DNA of 64,000 nt from Rosettibacter sp037481715 (GTDB taxonomy: Bacteria > Bacteroidota > Ignavibacteria > Ignavibacteriales > Melioribacteraceae). The notes below the pieces were generated by a model. The model ran no database searches. It was not told the origin of the DNA and worked only from the letters and a program-made list of their open reading frames with translations. The stretch covers positions 1 to 64,000 of the forward strand of contig JBBFLD010000008.1 in assembly GCA_037481715.1 (NCBI GenBank). The letters run 5' to 3'. Positions 26,570 through 35,104 of this stretch are shown here, in pieces (the stretch's first letter is position 1; each line of letters starts with the position of its first letter). A program made the position numbers and the translations under genes.

Positions 26570-27230
26570 TGATTATACTAAAAGACTTGAGAATGTTATA
26601 AAACAAATGCTTCAACCATTGAAGAATATACCATTCAATCTTGTTATTGAAGCATTAACTGGGAAGAAAGTTTTATTATTTGATTTTAATGATGTTGAAC
26701 ATCAAAAAGTACTGGCAAAATTAAAAGATGTTGCTTTATTAGCTGGTAAGAAAATTAATCAAATTGGGATTTTAAGGCAAAGACCTAATGAAGTAGGGAA
26801 TGACATAGAAAAATTTGTAAAAGAAGCTTTCGATGAAAAACAATTGGAAGCTGATAGACCTACAAGTTCTAGTGGAAGAAAAAAGTCAACTGGGTATCCT
26901 GATATTATTTTTTGGTTTAATAACAATCCTTATTATCTTGAGTGTAAGACATACAATATTAAAAATATATCTACAACCCAAAGAAGTTTTTACTTCTCAC
27001 CTTCTAATGAATTTAAAGTAATTTATGATGCACCACATTTTCTCCTGGCTTATGAAATTTATGTTTCTGATAAAAAAGGCAAAAAAAATATTTATAAATG
27101 CCGCAGTTATAAAGTGTTATCTTTAGAGACTGTTTCTGTTGATGTAAAATATGAATTCAACTCTGATAATAAACGATTATACTCAAATATTAATGGGGCA
27201 AAAATTTTAGCCGAGGGAAAAATTAAATAA
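26559..27230 (+). CDS. PD-(D/E)XK restriction endonuclease-like protein
   Basis: About 223 residues from the ATG at 26559; an ATG six bases upstream and a TTG at 26541 are also in frame. The nuclease motif is complete: GYPDIIFWF with D115, then YYLECKTY with E128 and K130, preceded by an acidic helix residue in NDIEKFV (E84). A Ser/Arg/Lys-rich loop lies just before the PD motif. This matches type II restriction enzymes in form, although no named family is recognised. It overlaps the end of the GHKL gene by 11 bases, so translation is coupled. With the methyltransferase two genes upstream it is the likely cleaving subunit of the cassette, possibly alongside the nuclease domain of the ATPase. 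Confidence 0.8.
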   Translation: MANDDYTKRLENVIKQMLQPLKNIPFNLVIEALTGKKVLLFDFNDVEHQKVLAKLKDVALLAGKKINQIGILRQRPNEVGNDIEKFVKEAFDEKQLEADRPTSSSGRKKSTGYPDIIFWFNNNPYYLECKTYNIKNISTTQRSFYFSPSNEFKVIYDAPHFLLAYEIYVSDKKGKKNIYKCRSYKVLSLETVSVDVKYEFNSDNKRLYSNINGAKILAEGKIK

Positions 27231-27260
27231 TTTATTTTCAGAGTGAAATTAGAGAAGAAT

Positions 27261-28799
27261 ATGTTTTCAAAAGTAATCTCAGCAGCTACTTTTGGAATTG
27301 ATGCATACAAAGTTGAAGTAGAAACTCATAGCGAAAAGCAGCTTCCTTCTATTACAATTGTTGGCTTACCTGATAACGCAGTAAAAGAAAGTAAAGAACG
27401 AGTAGTAGCAGCTCTTAAAAATTCCGGCATCGATATATCACTTAAAAAAATTACAGTAAATCTGGCTCCAGCTGATATTAAAAAAGAAGGAAGTTCTTTC
27501 GACCTGCCTATAGCAATTGGAATTCTTGCAGCTAATGAAATTGTAAATCAAAATTTACTCGAAGAAACTTTATTGCTTGGTGAACTATCACTTGATGGAA
27601 CATTGAGAAAAATTAAAGGTGGTCTTCCTATCGCAGTTGAAGCTAAAAGATTGGGAATTAAAAATATAATTTTACCTAAAGAATCAGTAAAAGAAGCTTC
27701 TATTGTAGATGGTATAAATGTTTATGGGATGGATAACTTGAATGAAGTCATACAATTTCTAAATGGTGAAGATCATTTTGAACCTGTTTACACAAATAAA
27801 GATGAAGTATTTGCAGAAGTAAATAATTATCATATAGATTTTTCTGATGTTAAAGGCCAGGAAAATGCAAAAAGAGCTCTCGAAATTGCAGCTGCTGGAG
27901 GACATAATATTATTATGATTGGTCCGCCCGGTTCCGGCAAAACAATGCTTGCAAAAAGATTGCCAACAATTCTTCCTCCACTAACATTTGAAGAAGCTCT
28001 TGAAACTACTAAAATACATTCTGTTGCTGGAATACTCCCAAGAGATAAAGCATTAATTACAGAAAGACCTTTCCGAAGTCCGCATCATACTGTGAGTGAT
28101 GCTGCATTGATAGGAGGAGGAAGTATTCCGCGACCAGGAGAAGTTTCATTTGCTCATCATGGAGTTTTGTTTTTAGATGAATTACCAGAATTCAAAAAAA
28201 ATGTTCTGGAAGTTTTACGTCAGCCTCTCGAGGATTCAAAAGTAACAATCAGCCGTTCGAAAATGTCTTTAGAATTTCCTGCTAACTTTATGCTTGCAGC
28301 TGCAATGAATCCATGCCCATGCGGTTATTTCACTGACCCATCAAAAGAATGCACATGCACAACTTCACAAATTCAAAAATATATGGCAAAAATTTCTGGA
28401 CCATTGCTTGATAGAATCGATATCCACATCGAAGTGCCGCCTGTTAAATTTAAGGAATTATCTTCTGCATCCTCAGGAGAAAAATCTGAAGATATAAGAA
28501 AAAGAGTTGTTGCAGCAAGACAGATCCAATTAAAAAGATTTGCTGGATTAAAAAATATTTACTGCAATGCTCACATGGGCACAAAAGAAATTCGTAAGTT
28601 TTGTAAACTTGACAGTCAATGCGAAGAATTATTGAAAATGGCTATGACTCGCTTGGGACTTTCTGCTCGTGCTTATGATAGGATAATAAAAGTTAGCAGA
28701 ACTATTGCAGACCTTGAAAACTCAGAAAATATACTTCCTCAACATATCAGCGAAGCAATTCAATACAGAGCATTGGATAGAGAACTATGGGGGCATTAA
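27261..28799 (+). CDS. comM: YifB/ComM-family AAA+ ATPase (Mg-chelatase-like)
   Basis: Hexameric helicase-like ATPase; ComM promotes branch migration during natural transformation in Gram-negative bacteria. 512 residues from the ATG at 27261; an upstream GTG gives a 6-residue extension but the family starts at this methionine (FSKVISAATFGIDAYKVEVE). The N-terminal Lon-like domain, Walker A GPPGSGKTMLAKRLP, Walker B VLFLDELPEF, the RSPHHTVSDAALIGGG loop and the CPCGY...C.C zinc-like cluster are all visible, with a C-terminal helical domain. It begins 30 bases after the nuclease gene but belongs to normal chromosomal content. Confidence 0.93.
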   Translation: MFSKVISAATFGIDAYKVEVETHSEKQLPSITIVGLPDNAVKESKERVVAALKNSGIDISLKKITVNLAPADIKKEGSSFDLPIAIGILAANEIVNQNLLEETLLLGELSLDGTLRKIKGGLPIAVEAKRLGIKNIILPKESVKEASIVDGINVYGMDNLNEVIQFLNGEDHFEPVYTNKDEVFAEVNNYHIDFSDVKGQENAKRALEIAAAGGHNIIMIGPPGSGKTMLAKRLPTILPPLTFEEALETTKIHSVAGILPRDKALITERPFRSPHHTVSDAALIGGGSIPRPGEVSFAHHGVLFLDELPEFKKNVLEVLRQPLEDSKVTISRSKMSLEFPANFMLAAAMNPCPCGYFTDPSKECTCTTSQIQKYMAKISGPLLDRIDIHIEVPPVKFKELSSASSGEKSEDIRKRVVAARQIQLKRFAGLKNIYCNAHMGTKEIRKFCKLDSQCEELLKMAMTRLGLSARAYDRIIKVSRTIADLENSENILPQHISEAIQYRALDRELWGH

Positions 28800-28842
28800 T
28801 TTTAATCTGAGTCAATAAAATAAATTTTTACAGTGGGGCTTT

Positions 28843-29286
28843 ATGAAAAAAATAATTTTAAGTTCTGTGCCATATCCGAAGTTCAATATATCAATAAATT
28901 CTTTGATGGGTTCCATTTTTATATTTCAAGGAATTTATTCAATAATGAATAAAATAAATTATGTATTTGGTATTTTTCAATTACTTTTTGGAATTATTGT
29001 TTTATTCTATACTTTGATTCAATTTTTAAAATATCTTTATCCTTATTTCGTAATGATTGATGAAGACTCTATTAGTTTCAAAAATAAATGGTATCAAAAA
29101 AATATAACGATAAATAAAAGTGAAATTATAGATTTGGAAATATGTAAAAAATTAATGAAGATAAAGACAAAACAAAAAGTGTATAACCTAAACTTTGGAT
29201 TGCTTGATTATCATACAAAGACACAAATACTCCCTGAATTTTTTGAAGAAGTAGAAAAAATTAAAGAAAGTATTTTAAATAAATAA
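28843..29286 (+). CDS. Small membrane protein of unknown function
   Basis: 147 residues. Two hydrophobic helices (about 20-37 and 42-60) are followed by a soluble domain with the pattern YFVMIDEDSISFKNKWYQKN, NKSEIIDLEICKKLMKIKTK and YNLNFGLLDY. This is the look of a bacterial PH-like domain after a two-helix membrane anchor, as in many YcxB/PH-domain proteins. The ribosome site is only weak. It stands between comM and the beta-helix gene with no close neighbour. No function is assigned. Confidence 0.6.
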   Translation: MKKIILSSVPYPKFNISINSLMGSIFIFQGIYSIMNKINYVFGIFQLLFGIIVLFYTLIQFLKYLYPYFVMIDEDSISFKNKWYQKNITINKSEIIDLEICKKLMKIKTKQKVYNLNFGLLDYHTKTQILPEFFEEVEKIKESILNK

Positions 29287-29366
29287 TTCAGAAGCAGATT
29301 GTTTTTTATTAATAATTATTTCTATTTTGAATTTAGGAAGTACTAAAAATCTGTAAGGGATATAAA

Positions 29367-31271
29367 ATGAATAATTCATTACAAAATTTCATCTCACTAA
29401 AATTATCTTCTAAATTTTATTTGAAATGTTTAATTCTATTCTTTGTATTAGTAATCAACTTTGCAATTAAGAATCAAATATCAGCTCAGCCGTCAGGTGG
29501 TCCTTATGGTCCAATTTATAAAGTTTATGAAATTCCAAAAGTTTCTGGTAAAATTTATTTTGTTGCGCCAGATGGCAAAACAGAAAATTCTGGTGAATTA
29601 ATTTCTAATCCAACTACAATTGAATCTGCCATACAAAAAGCAAAAACAGGCGATGCAATAATTTTAAGAGGCGGAATTTATAGAACTGGGAATTTAATTT
29701 TTAATCAAGGAATTATTATTCAACCTTATAAAGATGAACAGCCAATTTTTAAAGGAACTTACATTGCTGATAATTGGAAAAGTTTAGGTAATGGTTTATG
29801 GATAACAAAATGGGAAAGATTGTTTCCTTCAAAACCAGCTGATTGGTGGATGCGTGATAGAGAAGGAAAGAAAACTCCATTGCATAGATTTAATAATGAT
29901 ATGGTTTTTGTAAATGGAAAGTTTTTGCAGTCTGCAGGATGGGAAGGAGAAGTTGATGAAAATTCTTTTTATATCGATTATGAAACTAAAACAGTTTACA
30001 TTGGCACCGATCCAACTAACAAACTCGTAGAAATAACAGCGTTTGATGGAGCTTTAATAAGAACTACAAAAGAAGTAAATGGAAAAGTTTCAGATAAAAA
30101 AGGACCAATTATTCGAGGCATTAAATTCACTCAATATGCATATCGAGCAATTGAAATTGAGGGCACAGAACCAGAAGGTTTAGCTGATGAGAAAACATTT
30201 GGGAAAGATGTTGTAGGAACATTGATAGAAAATTGTGAAATATCTTTTTGTTCAAGAGTTGCTGGATACATCAGGGGTGATAGTTTGACTATTCGTAATT
30301 GCAAAGTTAGCGATACAAGCACAGAAGGAATTTATATTATTAGCTCAAATGATGTTTTGCTCGAGAAAAATATTTTTACCCGAAATAATATTGAAAGGAT
30401 TACTGGTTATTATCCTGCAGCTGTGAAAATTTTTAATCAATGTCATCGAGTTACATGCAACGACAATCTTGTAATCGATTTGCCATATTCAAATGGTATT
30501 TGGTATGATGTAGGAAATGTAGATGGAGTTTTTATTAATAACTGGGTTGAAAATGTTGGAAATAATAAAACTGAGTTAAACATAAATCAGCCATGGCCCA
30601 GTGATAATGGATTCTTCTTTGAAATTTCGAAAGGTGTAATTTGTGCAAATAATGTATTCGTAAACTGTGACCATGGAATCTGGATATTAAATAGCTCCAA
30701 TGCGCAGATATATAACAACACATTTATTAACAGCACAGCATGTATTTCACGTAATGCTCGTGTTGCAGCTGGTGACCACTTTGGCTGGCATGCAAGCACA
30801 GGTCCTGATGTTGATAAACGTGAAGGTCACATTTTTGTAAATAATTTGTTGTTTGGTGATAGTAATTTCAATAGACCTTTGCTTTATGTATGGCAGCCTG
30901 CCTTATTGTGTGATAAATTAACTCAACCTCAATTAAAAACACTTGATTATAATTTTTATGTGCGCAAATCAAATCAAAACGAAAATACTTTAATTCTATG
31001 GAGCCCGATTAAAAATGAAAGATGTCAAATTGCATTGAAAAATTTGGAAGAACTAAAAAATCTTCATCCACAATTCGAAAATCATAGTAAATACTATAAT
31101 GATTATAATTTCCCGTTATTCAAATCTCTTGAATTAGGTGATTACAGAATATTAAGTTCTTTCCCTGATGCTTATTCTGGAATGAATTTAGATGTTAATC
31201 TTAAAAAAATTATTAAGCGGTCAAAAGAATCAAAAAATTATATTGGTGCATATCCACCAATTGAAAAATAA
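29367..31271 (+). CDS. Secreted right-handed beta-helix protein
   Basis: 634 residues with an N-terminal signal peptide (hydrophobic run CLILFFVLVINFAI, likely cleaved after SAQ). Residues about 55-110 show the entry of a pectate-lyase-like fold (GKIYFVAPDGKTENSGEL, then IESAIQKAKTGDAIILRGGIYR), and residues 230-480 contain repeated coils such as IENCEISFCSRVAGYIRGD, IRNCKVSDTSTEGIYIISS and IYNNTFINSTACISRNA. This fits DUF1565/polysaccharide-lyase-like beta-helix enzymes that act on carbohydrates outside the cell. Catalytic residues cannot be named. It is followed by a 413-base regulatory region for the ilv operon. Confidence 0.8.
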   Translation: MNNSLQNFISLKLSSKFYLKCLILFFVLVINFAIKNQISAQPSGGPYGPIYKVYEIPKVSGKIYFVAPDGKTENSGELISNPTTIESAIQKAKTGDAIILRGGIYRTGNLIFNQGIIIQPYKDEQPIFKGTYIADNWKSLGNGLWITKWERLFPSKPADWWMRDREGKKTPLHRFNNDMVFVNGKFLQSAGWEGEVDENSFYIDYETKTVYIGTDPTNKLVEITAFDGALIRTTKEVNGKVSDKKGPIIRGIKFTQYAYRAIEIEGTEPEGLADEKTFGKDVVGTLIENCEISFCSRVAGYIRGDSLTIRNCKVSDTSTEGIYIISSNDVLLEKNIFTRNNIERITGYYPAAVKIFNQCHRVTCNDNLVIDLPYSNGIWYDVGNVDGVFINNWVENVGNNKTELNINQPWPSDNGFFFEISKGVICANNVFVNCDHGIWILNSSNAQIYNNTFINSTACISRNARVAAGDHFGWHASTGPDVDKREGHIFVNNLLFGDSNFNRPLLYVWQPALLCDKLTQPQLKTLDYNFYVRKSNQNENTLILWSPIKNERCQIALKNLEELKNLHPQFENHSKYYNDYNFPLFKSLELGDYRILSSFPDAYSGMNLDVNLKKIIKRSKESKNYIGAYPPIEK

Positions 31272-31369
31272 ATTTTTGAATAAATAAGGTCATTAAGAAT
31301 TTCTAAAAGCGAGCAAGAGTATTTTAAAATTCATTTTTGTGAATAATTATTCAAAATTTTTCTTAATAC

Positions 31370-31398
31370 TTGACATAAATGAATTAATACATTATAAT
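31370..31398 (+). promoter_or_regulatory. Consensus promoter of the ilv-leu operon
   Basis: TTGACA (31370-31375) and TATAAT (31393-31398) are both perfect sigma-70 hexamers with the ideal 17-base spacing. Transcription should start near 31405, only about 6 bases before the leader reading frame at 31411 and 280 bases before ilvD. It is the only consensus promoter in the 413-base gap 31272-31684. The part 31272-31369 shows nothing else recognisable. Confidence 0.9.
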
Positions 31399-31410
31399 TG
31401 CACATAAATT

Positions 31411-31572
31411 ATGGTTGACAATAGTAAACATATCGCATTACATCAAAAACAAAGCGGGCAGCAATTGCTCATCGAAGTCAACCGTGCAAATTTTGTAGTT
31501 AACACATCTTTAGATATTCTCATCCTCGGGATTACAATTCTAATTATTAACCTAATTATTATTCTAGGCTAA
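31411..31572 (+). CDS. Predicted Ile/Leu-rich leader peptide of the ilv-leu operon
   Basis: A 53-codon frame (ATG to TAA) just downstream of the promoter. The first half is polar (MVDNSKHIALHQKQSGQQLL); residues 34-53 contain 9 Ile and 6 Leu, after a Val-Val pair at 29-30. Several Leu codons are CTA and CTC, whereas nearby genes mostly use TTA and CTT. This is the composition expected of an attenuation leader whose translation senses charged Ile/Leu/Val tRNA. It has almost no 5' leader and no ribosome site, so initiation would have to be near-leaderless. A small membrane peptide is the alternative reading, since the same residues form a hydrophobic segment. Confidence 0.65.
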   Translation: MVDNSKHIALHQKQSGQQLLIEVNRANFVVNTSLDILILGITILIINLIIILG

Positions 31573-31654
31573 TATAATTAGTCAATCCCTAAACAAAATT
31601 TAAATTCATAAACAAGATTAGGGATTGACTAAGTCCCTGAGGTATATCTAAAGA
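31507..31654 (+). promoter_or_regulatory. Nested RNA structure, putative ilv-leu attenuator
   Basis: Two pairings can form. The inner one is a perfect 15-base-pair stem, TTAGTCAATCCCTAA (31578-31592) with TTAGGGATTGACTAA (31618-31632), with a 25-base loop. The outer one pairs TCTTTAGATAT (31507-31517) with ATATCTAAAGA (31644-31654), extended by CCTC (31524-31527) with GAGG (31639-31642) and GGGA with TCCC. The 5' outer arm lies inside the Ile/Leu codon run of the leader frame, so ribosome position would decide whether it pairs. No T-tract follows the stems, so a Rho-dependent or translational mechanism is more likely than a plain intrinsic terminator. Confidence 0.6.
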
Positions 31655-31684
31655 TGTTTGGTTATAAATTATTAATGAGGTTAT

Positions 31685-33367
31685 ATGCGTTCAGATTTAA
31701 TCAAAAAAGGTTTTGATAAAGCCCCTCATCGGAGTTTGCTTAAAGCAACAGGAGTAATAAAATCCGATGAAGATTTTAAAAAGCCATTTATTGGTATTTG
31801 TAATTCTTATATCGATTTAATTCCTGGACATGTTCATCTTCAGGAGTTCGGTAAAATTATAAAAGAAGAAGTCAGAAAAGCTGGCGGAGTTCCATTCGAA
31901 TTCAATACAATTGGTGTTGATGATGGCATTGCAATGGGACATATTGGCATGAGGTATTCACTTGCAAGCCGTGAGTTGATTGCCGACAGCCTCGAAACTG
32001 TTGTTGAAGCTCATCGATTGGATGCTTTAATCTGCATCCCAAATTGTGATAAGATTGTGCCAGGAATGATTATGGGTGCAGTTAGAGTTAATATCCCAAC
32101 AATTTTTATTTCTGGCGGACCAATGAAATCTGGACTTACTCCATCTGGAGAAGTAGTTGATTTAATTTCTGTTTTTGAAGGTGTTGGAAAATATTCTACT
32201 GGTCAAATAGATGAAAAGAAATTGAAAGAACTTGAAGACTTCAGCTGCCCAACTTGTGGCTCATGTTCCGGAATGTTTACTGCAAATTCTATGAATTGTT
32301 TGATGGAAGCACTCGGCATTGCTTTGCCAGGGAACGGTTCTATTCTTGCAGTTGATCCAAAAAGACATGAGCTTGCAAAAGAAGCAGCTCGTAAAATTAT
32401 GGAACTTATAAAACTTGACTTAAAGCCTCGCGATATAATTACTCGCGAATCAATTTTGAATGCTTTTGCTCTTGATATGGCTATGGGAGGAAGCACAAAT
32501 ACAGTGCTTCATACACTTGCAATTGCTAACGAAGCTGGAATTAATTTTCAATTAGAAGAAATAAATAAACTTTCTGAAAAAGTGCCTTACATCTGCAAAG
32601 TTTCTCCTGCTACAAAAAATGTTCATATGGAAGATGTAGATAGAGCTGGAGGAATTTCTGCTATCTTAAAAGAACTTTCTAAAATTGATGGAATTCTTGA
32701 TTTGTCAAGACCAACTGTAACTGGAAAAACATTAGGTGAAAATATTAAAGATGCTGAAGTGAAAGATAGAAATGTCATTAGAAGTATTGAAGAACCATTT
32801 AGAAAAACCGGAGGACTTACAATTCTCTTCGGTAACTTAGCCCCAAAAGGTGCTATAGTAAAATCAGGTGCAGTTGATGAAAATATGCTTGTATTTAGAG
32901 GTCCTGCTATTATTTTTAATTCTCAGGATGAAGCAATCGAAGGAATTAGAGGTGGTAAAGTAAAACCAGGAAATGTTGTTGTGATTCGCTATGAAGGACC
33001 TAAAGGTGGACCCGGTATGCCCGAGATGTTAGCTCCAACAAGTGAAATAATGGGAATGGGATTGGGTGACAAAGTTGCATTGATTACTGATGGAAGATTT
33101 TCAGGTGGAACAAGAGGAGCTTGCATTGGTCATGTTTCTCCAGAAGCTGCAGAGAAAGGTCCAATAGCTGCATTGAAAGATGGAGATATTATTTCGATTG
33201 ATATACCTAATTGCTCATTAAATGTTGAATTGAGTGATGAAGAAATTCAAAAACGGTTAAATGAATTACCAAAGTTCAAACCAAAAATTACTAAAGGTTA
33301 TTTAGCACGATATACAAAAATGGTTACTTCAGCTTACACAGGTGCAATTTTAAGTTTACCAGATTAA
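31685..33367 (+). CDS. ilvD: Dihydroxy-acid dehydratase
   Basis: Iron-sulfur dehydratase making 2-oxoisovalerate and 3-methyl-2-oxopentanoate, third step of Val/Ile synthesis. 560 residues, normal length. Cluster and active-site cysteines are in CNSYIDLIPGH, NCDKIVPGM and CPTCGSCSGMFTANSMNCL; GGSTNTVLH and TDGRFSGGTRG are typical. It is the first structural gene of the ilv-leu operon, 112 bases after the leader frame, with GAGG upstream of the ATG. ilvB follows after 17 bases. Confidence 0.97.
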   Translation: MRSDLIKKGFDKAPHRSLLKATGVIKSDEDFKKPFIGICNSYIDLIPGHVHLQEFGKIIKEEVRKAGGVPFEFNTIGVDDGIAMGHIGMRYSLASRELIADSLETVVEAHRLDALICIPNCDKIVPGMIMGAVRVNIPTIFISGGPMKSGLTPSGEVVDLISVFEGVGKYSTGQIDEKKLKELEDFSCPTCGSCSGMFTANSMNCLMEALGIALPGNGSILAVDPKRHELAKEAARKIMELIKLDLKPRDIITRESILNAFALDMAMGGSTNTVLHTLAIANEAGINFQLEEINKLSEKVPYICKVSPATKNVHMEDVDRAGGISAILKELSKIDGILDLSRPTVTGKTLGENIKDAEVKDRNVIRSIEEPFRKTGGLTILFGNLAPKGAIVKSGAVDENMLVFRGPAIIFNSQDEAIEGIRGGKVKPGNVVVIRYEGPKGGPGMPEMLAPTSEIMGMGLGDKVALITDGRFSGGTRGACIGHVSPEAAEKGPIAALKDGDIISIDIPNCSLNVELSDEEIQKRLNELPKFKPKITKGYLARYTKMVTSAYTGAILSLPD

Positions 33368-33384
33368 TAAATTAAGAGGTTTCA

Positions 33385-35103
33385 ATGAATACAAAGAAAA
33401 AAAATATGACTGGTGCAGATATATTTTTTGAATGCCTCCGAAGGGAAGGAGTTGAATACATATTCGGATACCCTGGAGGCGCAGTCTTAAAAATTTATGA
33501 AAGACTTTATGATATTGACTTTCTTAAGCATATACTTGTTCGTCATGAACAAGGTGCTACTCATATGGCTGAGGGTTATGCTAAGGCAACAGGAAAAGTT
33601 GGCGTTGTGCTTGTAACTTCTGGTCCGGGTGCTACAAATACTGTAACAGGAATTGCAGATGCATACATGGATTCTGTTCCAATTGTTGTTTTCACAGGTC
33701 AGGTTCCAACTCACTTAATTGGAAACGATGCATTTCAAGAAGCAGATATTTGTGGAATTACAAGGCCAATAACAAAACATAATTTTCTTGTTCGTGATAT
33801 ATCAGAATTAGCAACTACAATTAAACAGGCATTCTATATTGCATCAACAGGAAGACCTGGGCCAGTTGTAGTTGATTTACCAAAAAATGTTATTAATAGC
33901 ATTACAGAATTTAATTACCCTGAGAAAGTAGAATTAAGAGGATATAAACCAAGAATATATGGTCATCAGAATCAAATTAAAAAAGCTGCAATGATGATTC
34001 AAAAATCGAAAAAACCATTACTTTATGTTGGCGGTGGTGTTATTATGTCAGGCGGTCATCGTGAATTATACCTTCTTGCAAAAGAAAATAATCTTCCTGT
34101 TACAATGACACTTCAAGGTCTTGGTGCTTTTCCTGGCACAGACCCTCAATCTCTTGGCATGCTTGGAATGCACGGAACTTATTGGGCAAATCAAGCAGTT
34201 AACAATTGTGATTTATTAATATCACTTGGTGCAAGATTCGATGACCGTGTTACAGGTAAAGTAGATACTTTTGCAAAAAATGCATATAAAATTCATGTTG
34301 ATATTGACCCAACTTGCATAGATAAAAATGTAATAGTTGATTTGCCAATTGTTGGAGATGTTAAACATGTTATGGCAGAACTTGCTGCTGAAATTTCTGA
34401 AAAACCTGATTTAACAGAATGGTGGGAACAAATTGAAACATGGAAACAAGAATGTCCGCTTGAATATGATATGTCCGATGGAAGATTAAGAGCTCAATAT
34501 GTAATTGAAAAACTTTCAGAATTAACTAACGGGGACGCTGTTGTTGTTACTGATGTTGGACAGCATCAAATGTGGGTCGCTCAATATTATAAATTCAATC
34601 ATCCTCGAACTAATATTACAAGTGGAGGATTGGGAACAATGGGATTTGCTTTGCCTGCAGCAATTGGTGCTGCTTTTGCTATAAAAGATAAACCTATTTT
34701 GTGTATTACAGGCGATGGTGGATTTCAAATGAATATGCAGGAACTTGCAACGGCTGCTTATCATAAACTTCCTATTAAAATTTTTATAATAAATAATTCT
34801 TTCCTTGGAATGGTTCGTCAATGGCAGGAATTGTTCCATGCAGAAAAATATAGCTTCACTGACTTATCCGATAGTAATCCAGATTTCGTGAAATTAGCAG
34901 AGGCATTTGATATCAAAGCCTATTCTGTAAGCAGCATAAGCGATGTTGAACCAGTACTTAAAGAAGCACTTTCTTATAACGATGGACCAATACTTGTCGA
35001 TTTCAAAGTAGTTAAGGAAGACATGGTCTTCCCAATTGTTCCAGCTGGTGCATCAATCAGCGATATGATAATTAGAAGATTAGACCCAAAGGAGATGTTC
35101 TAA
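33385..35103 (+). CDS. ilvB: Acetolactate synthase large (catalytic) subunit
   Basis: ThDP- and FAD-dependent enzyme condensing pyruvate with pyruvate or 2-oxobutyrate, the committed step of branched-chain synthesis. 572 residues. The N-terminal part has GADIFFECLRREGVEYIFGYPGG and RHEQGATHMAEGYAKATG with the catalytic glutamate; the ThDP/Mg motif is GDGGFQMNMQELATA leading to IINN. The quartet with ilvN, ilvC and ilvD is complete. ilvN starts 2 bases after its stop codon, so subunit ratios are probably set by translational coupling. Confidence 0.97.
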   Translation: MNTKKKNMTGADIFFECLRREGVEYIFGYPGGAVLKIYERLYDIDFLKHILVRHEQGATHMAEGYAKATGKVGVVLVTSGPGATNTVTGIADAYMDSVPIVVFTGQVPTHLIGNDAFQEADICGITRPITKHNFLVRDISELATTIKQAFYIASTGRPGPVVVDLPKNVINSITEFNYPEKVELRGYKPRIYGHQNQIKKAAMMIQKSKKPLLYVGGGVIMSGGHRELYLLAKENNLPVTMTLQGLGAFPGTDPQSLGMLGMHGTYWANQAVNNCDLLISLGARFDDRVTGKVDTFAKNAYKIHVDIDPTCIDKNVIVDLPIVGDVKHVMAELAAEISEKPDLTEWWEQIETWKQECPLEYDMSDGRLRAQYVIEKLSELTNGDAVVVTDVGQHQMWVAQYYKFNHPRTNITSGGLGTMGFALPAAIGAAFAIKDKPILCITGDGGFQMNMQELATAAYHKLPIKIFIINNSFLGMVRQWQELFHAEKYSFTDLSDSNPDFVKLAEAFDIKAYSVSSISDVEPVLKEALSYNDGPILVDFKVVKEDMVFPIVPAGASISDMIIRRLDPKEMF

Positions 35104-35104
35104 T

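Noticed and set aside
31618..31660. Classical intrinsic terminator before ilvD
   Set aside because: The 15-bp stem is strong, but no T-tract follows it, so it is reported as part of a regulatory structure instead.
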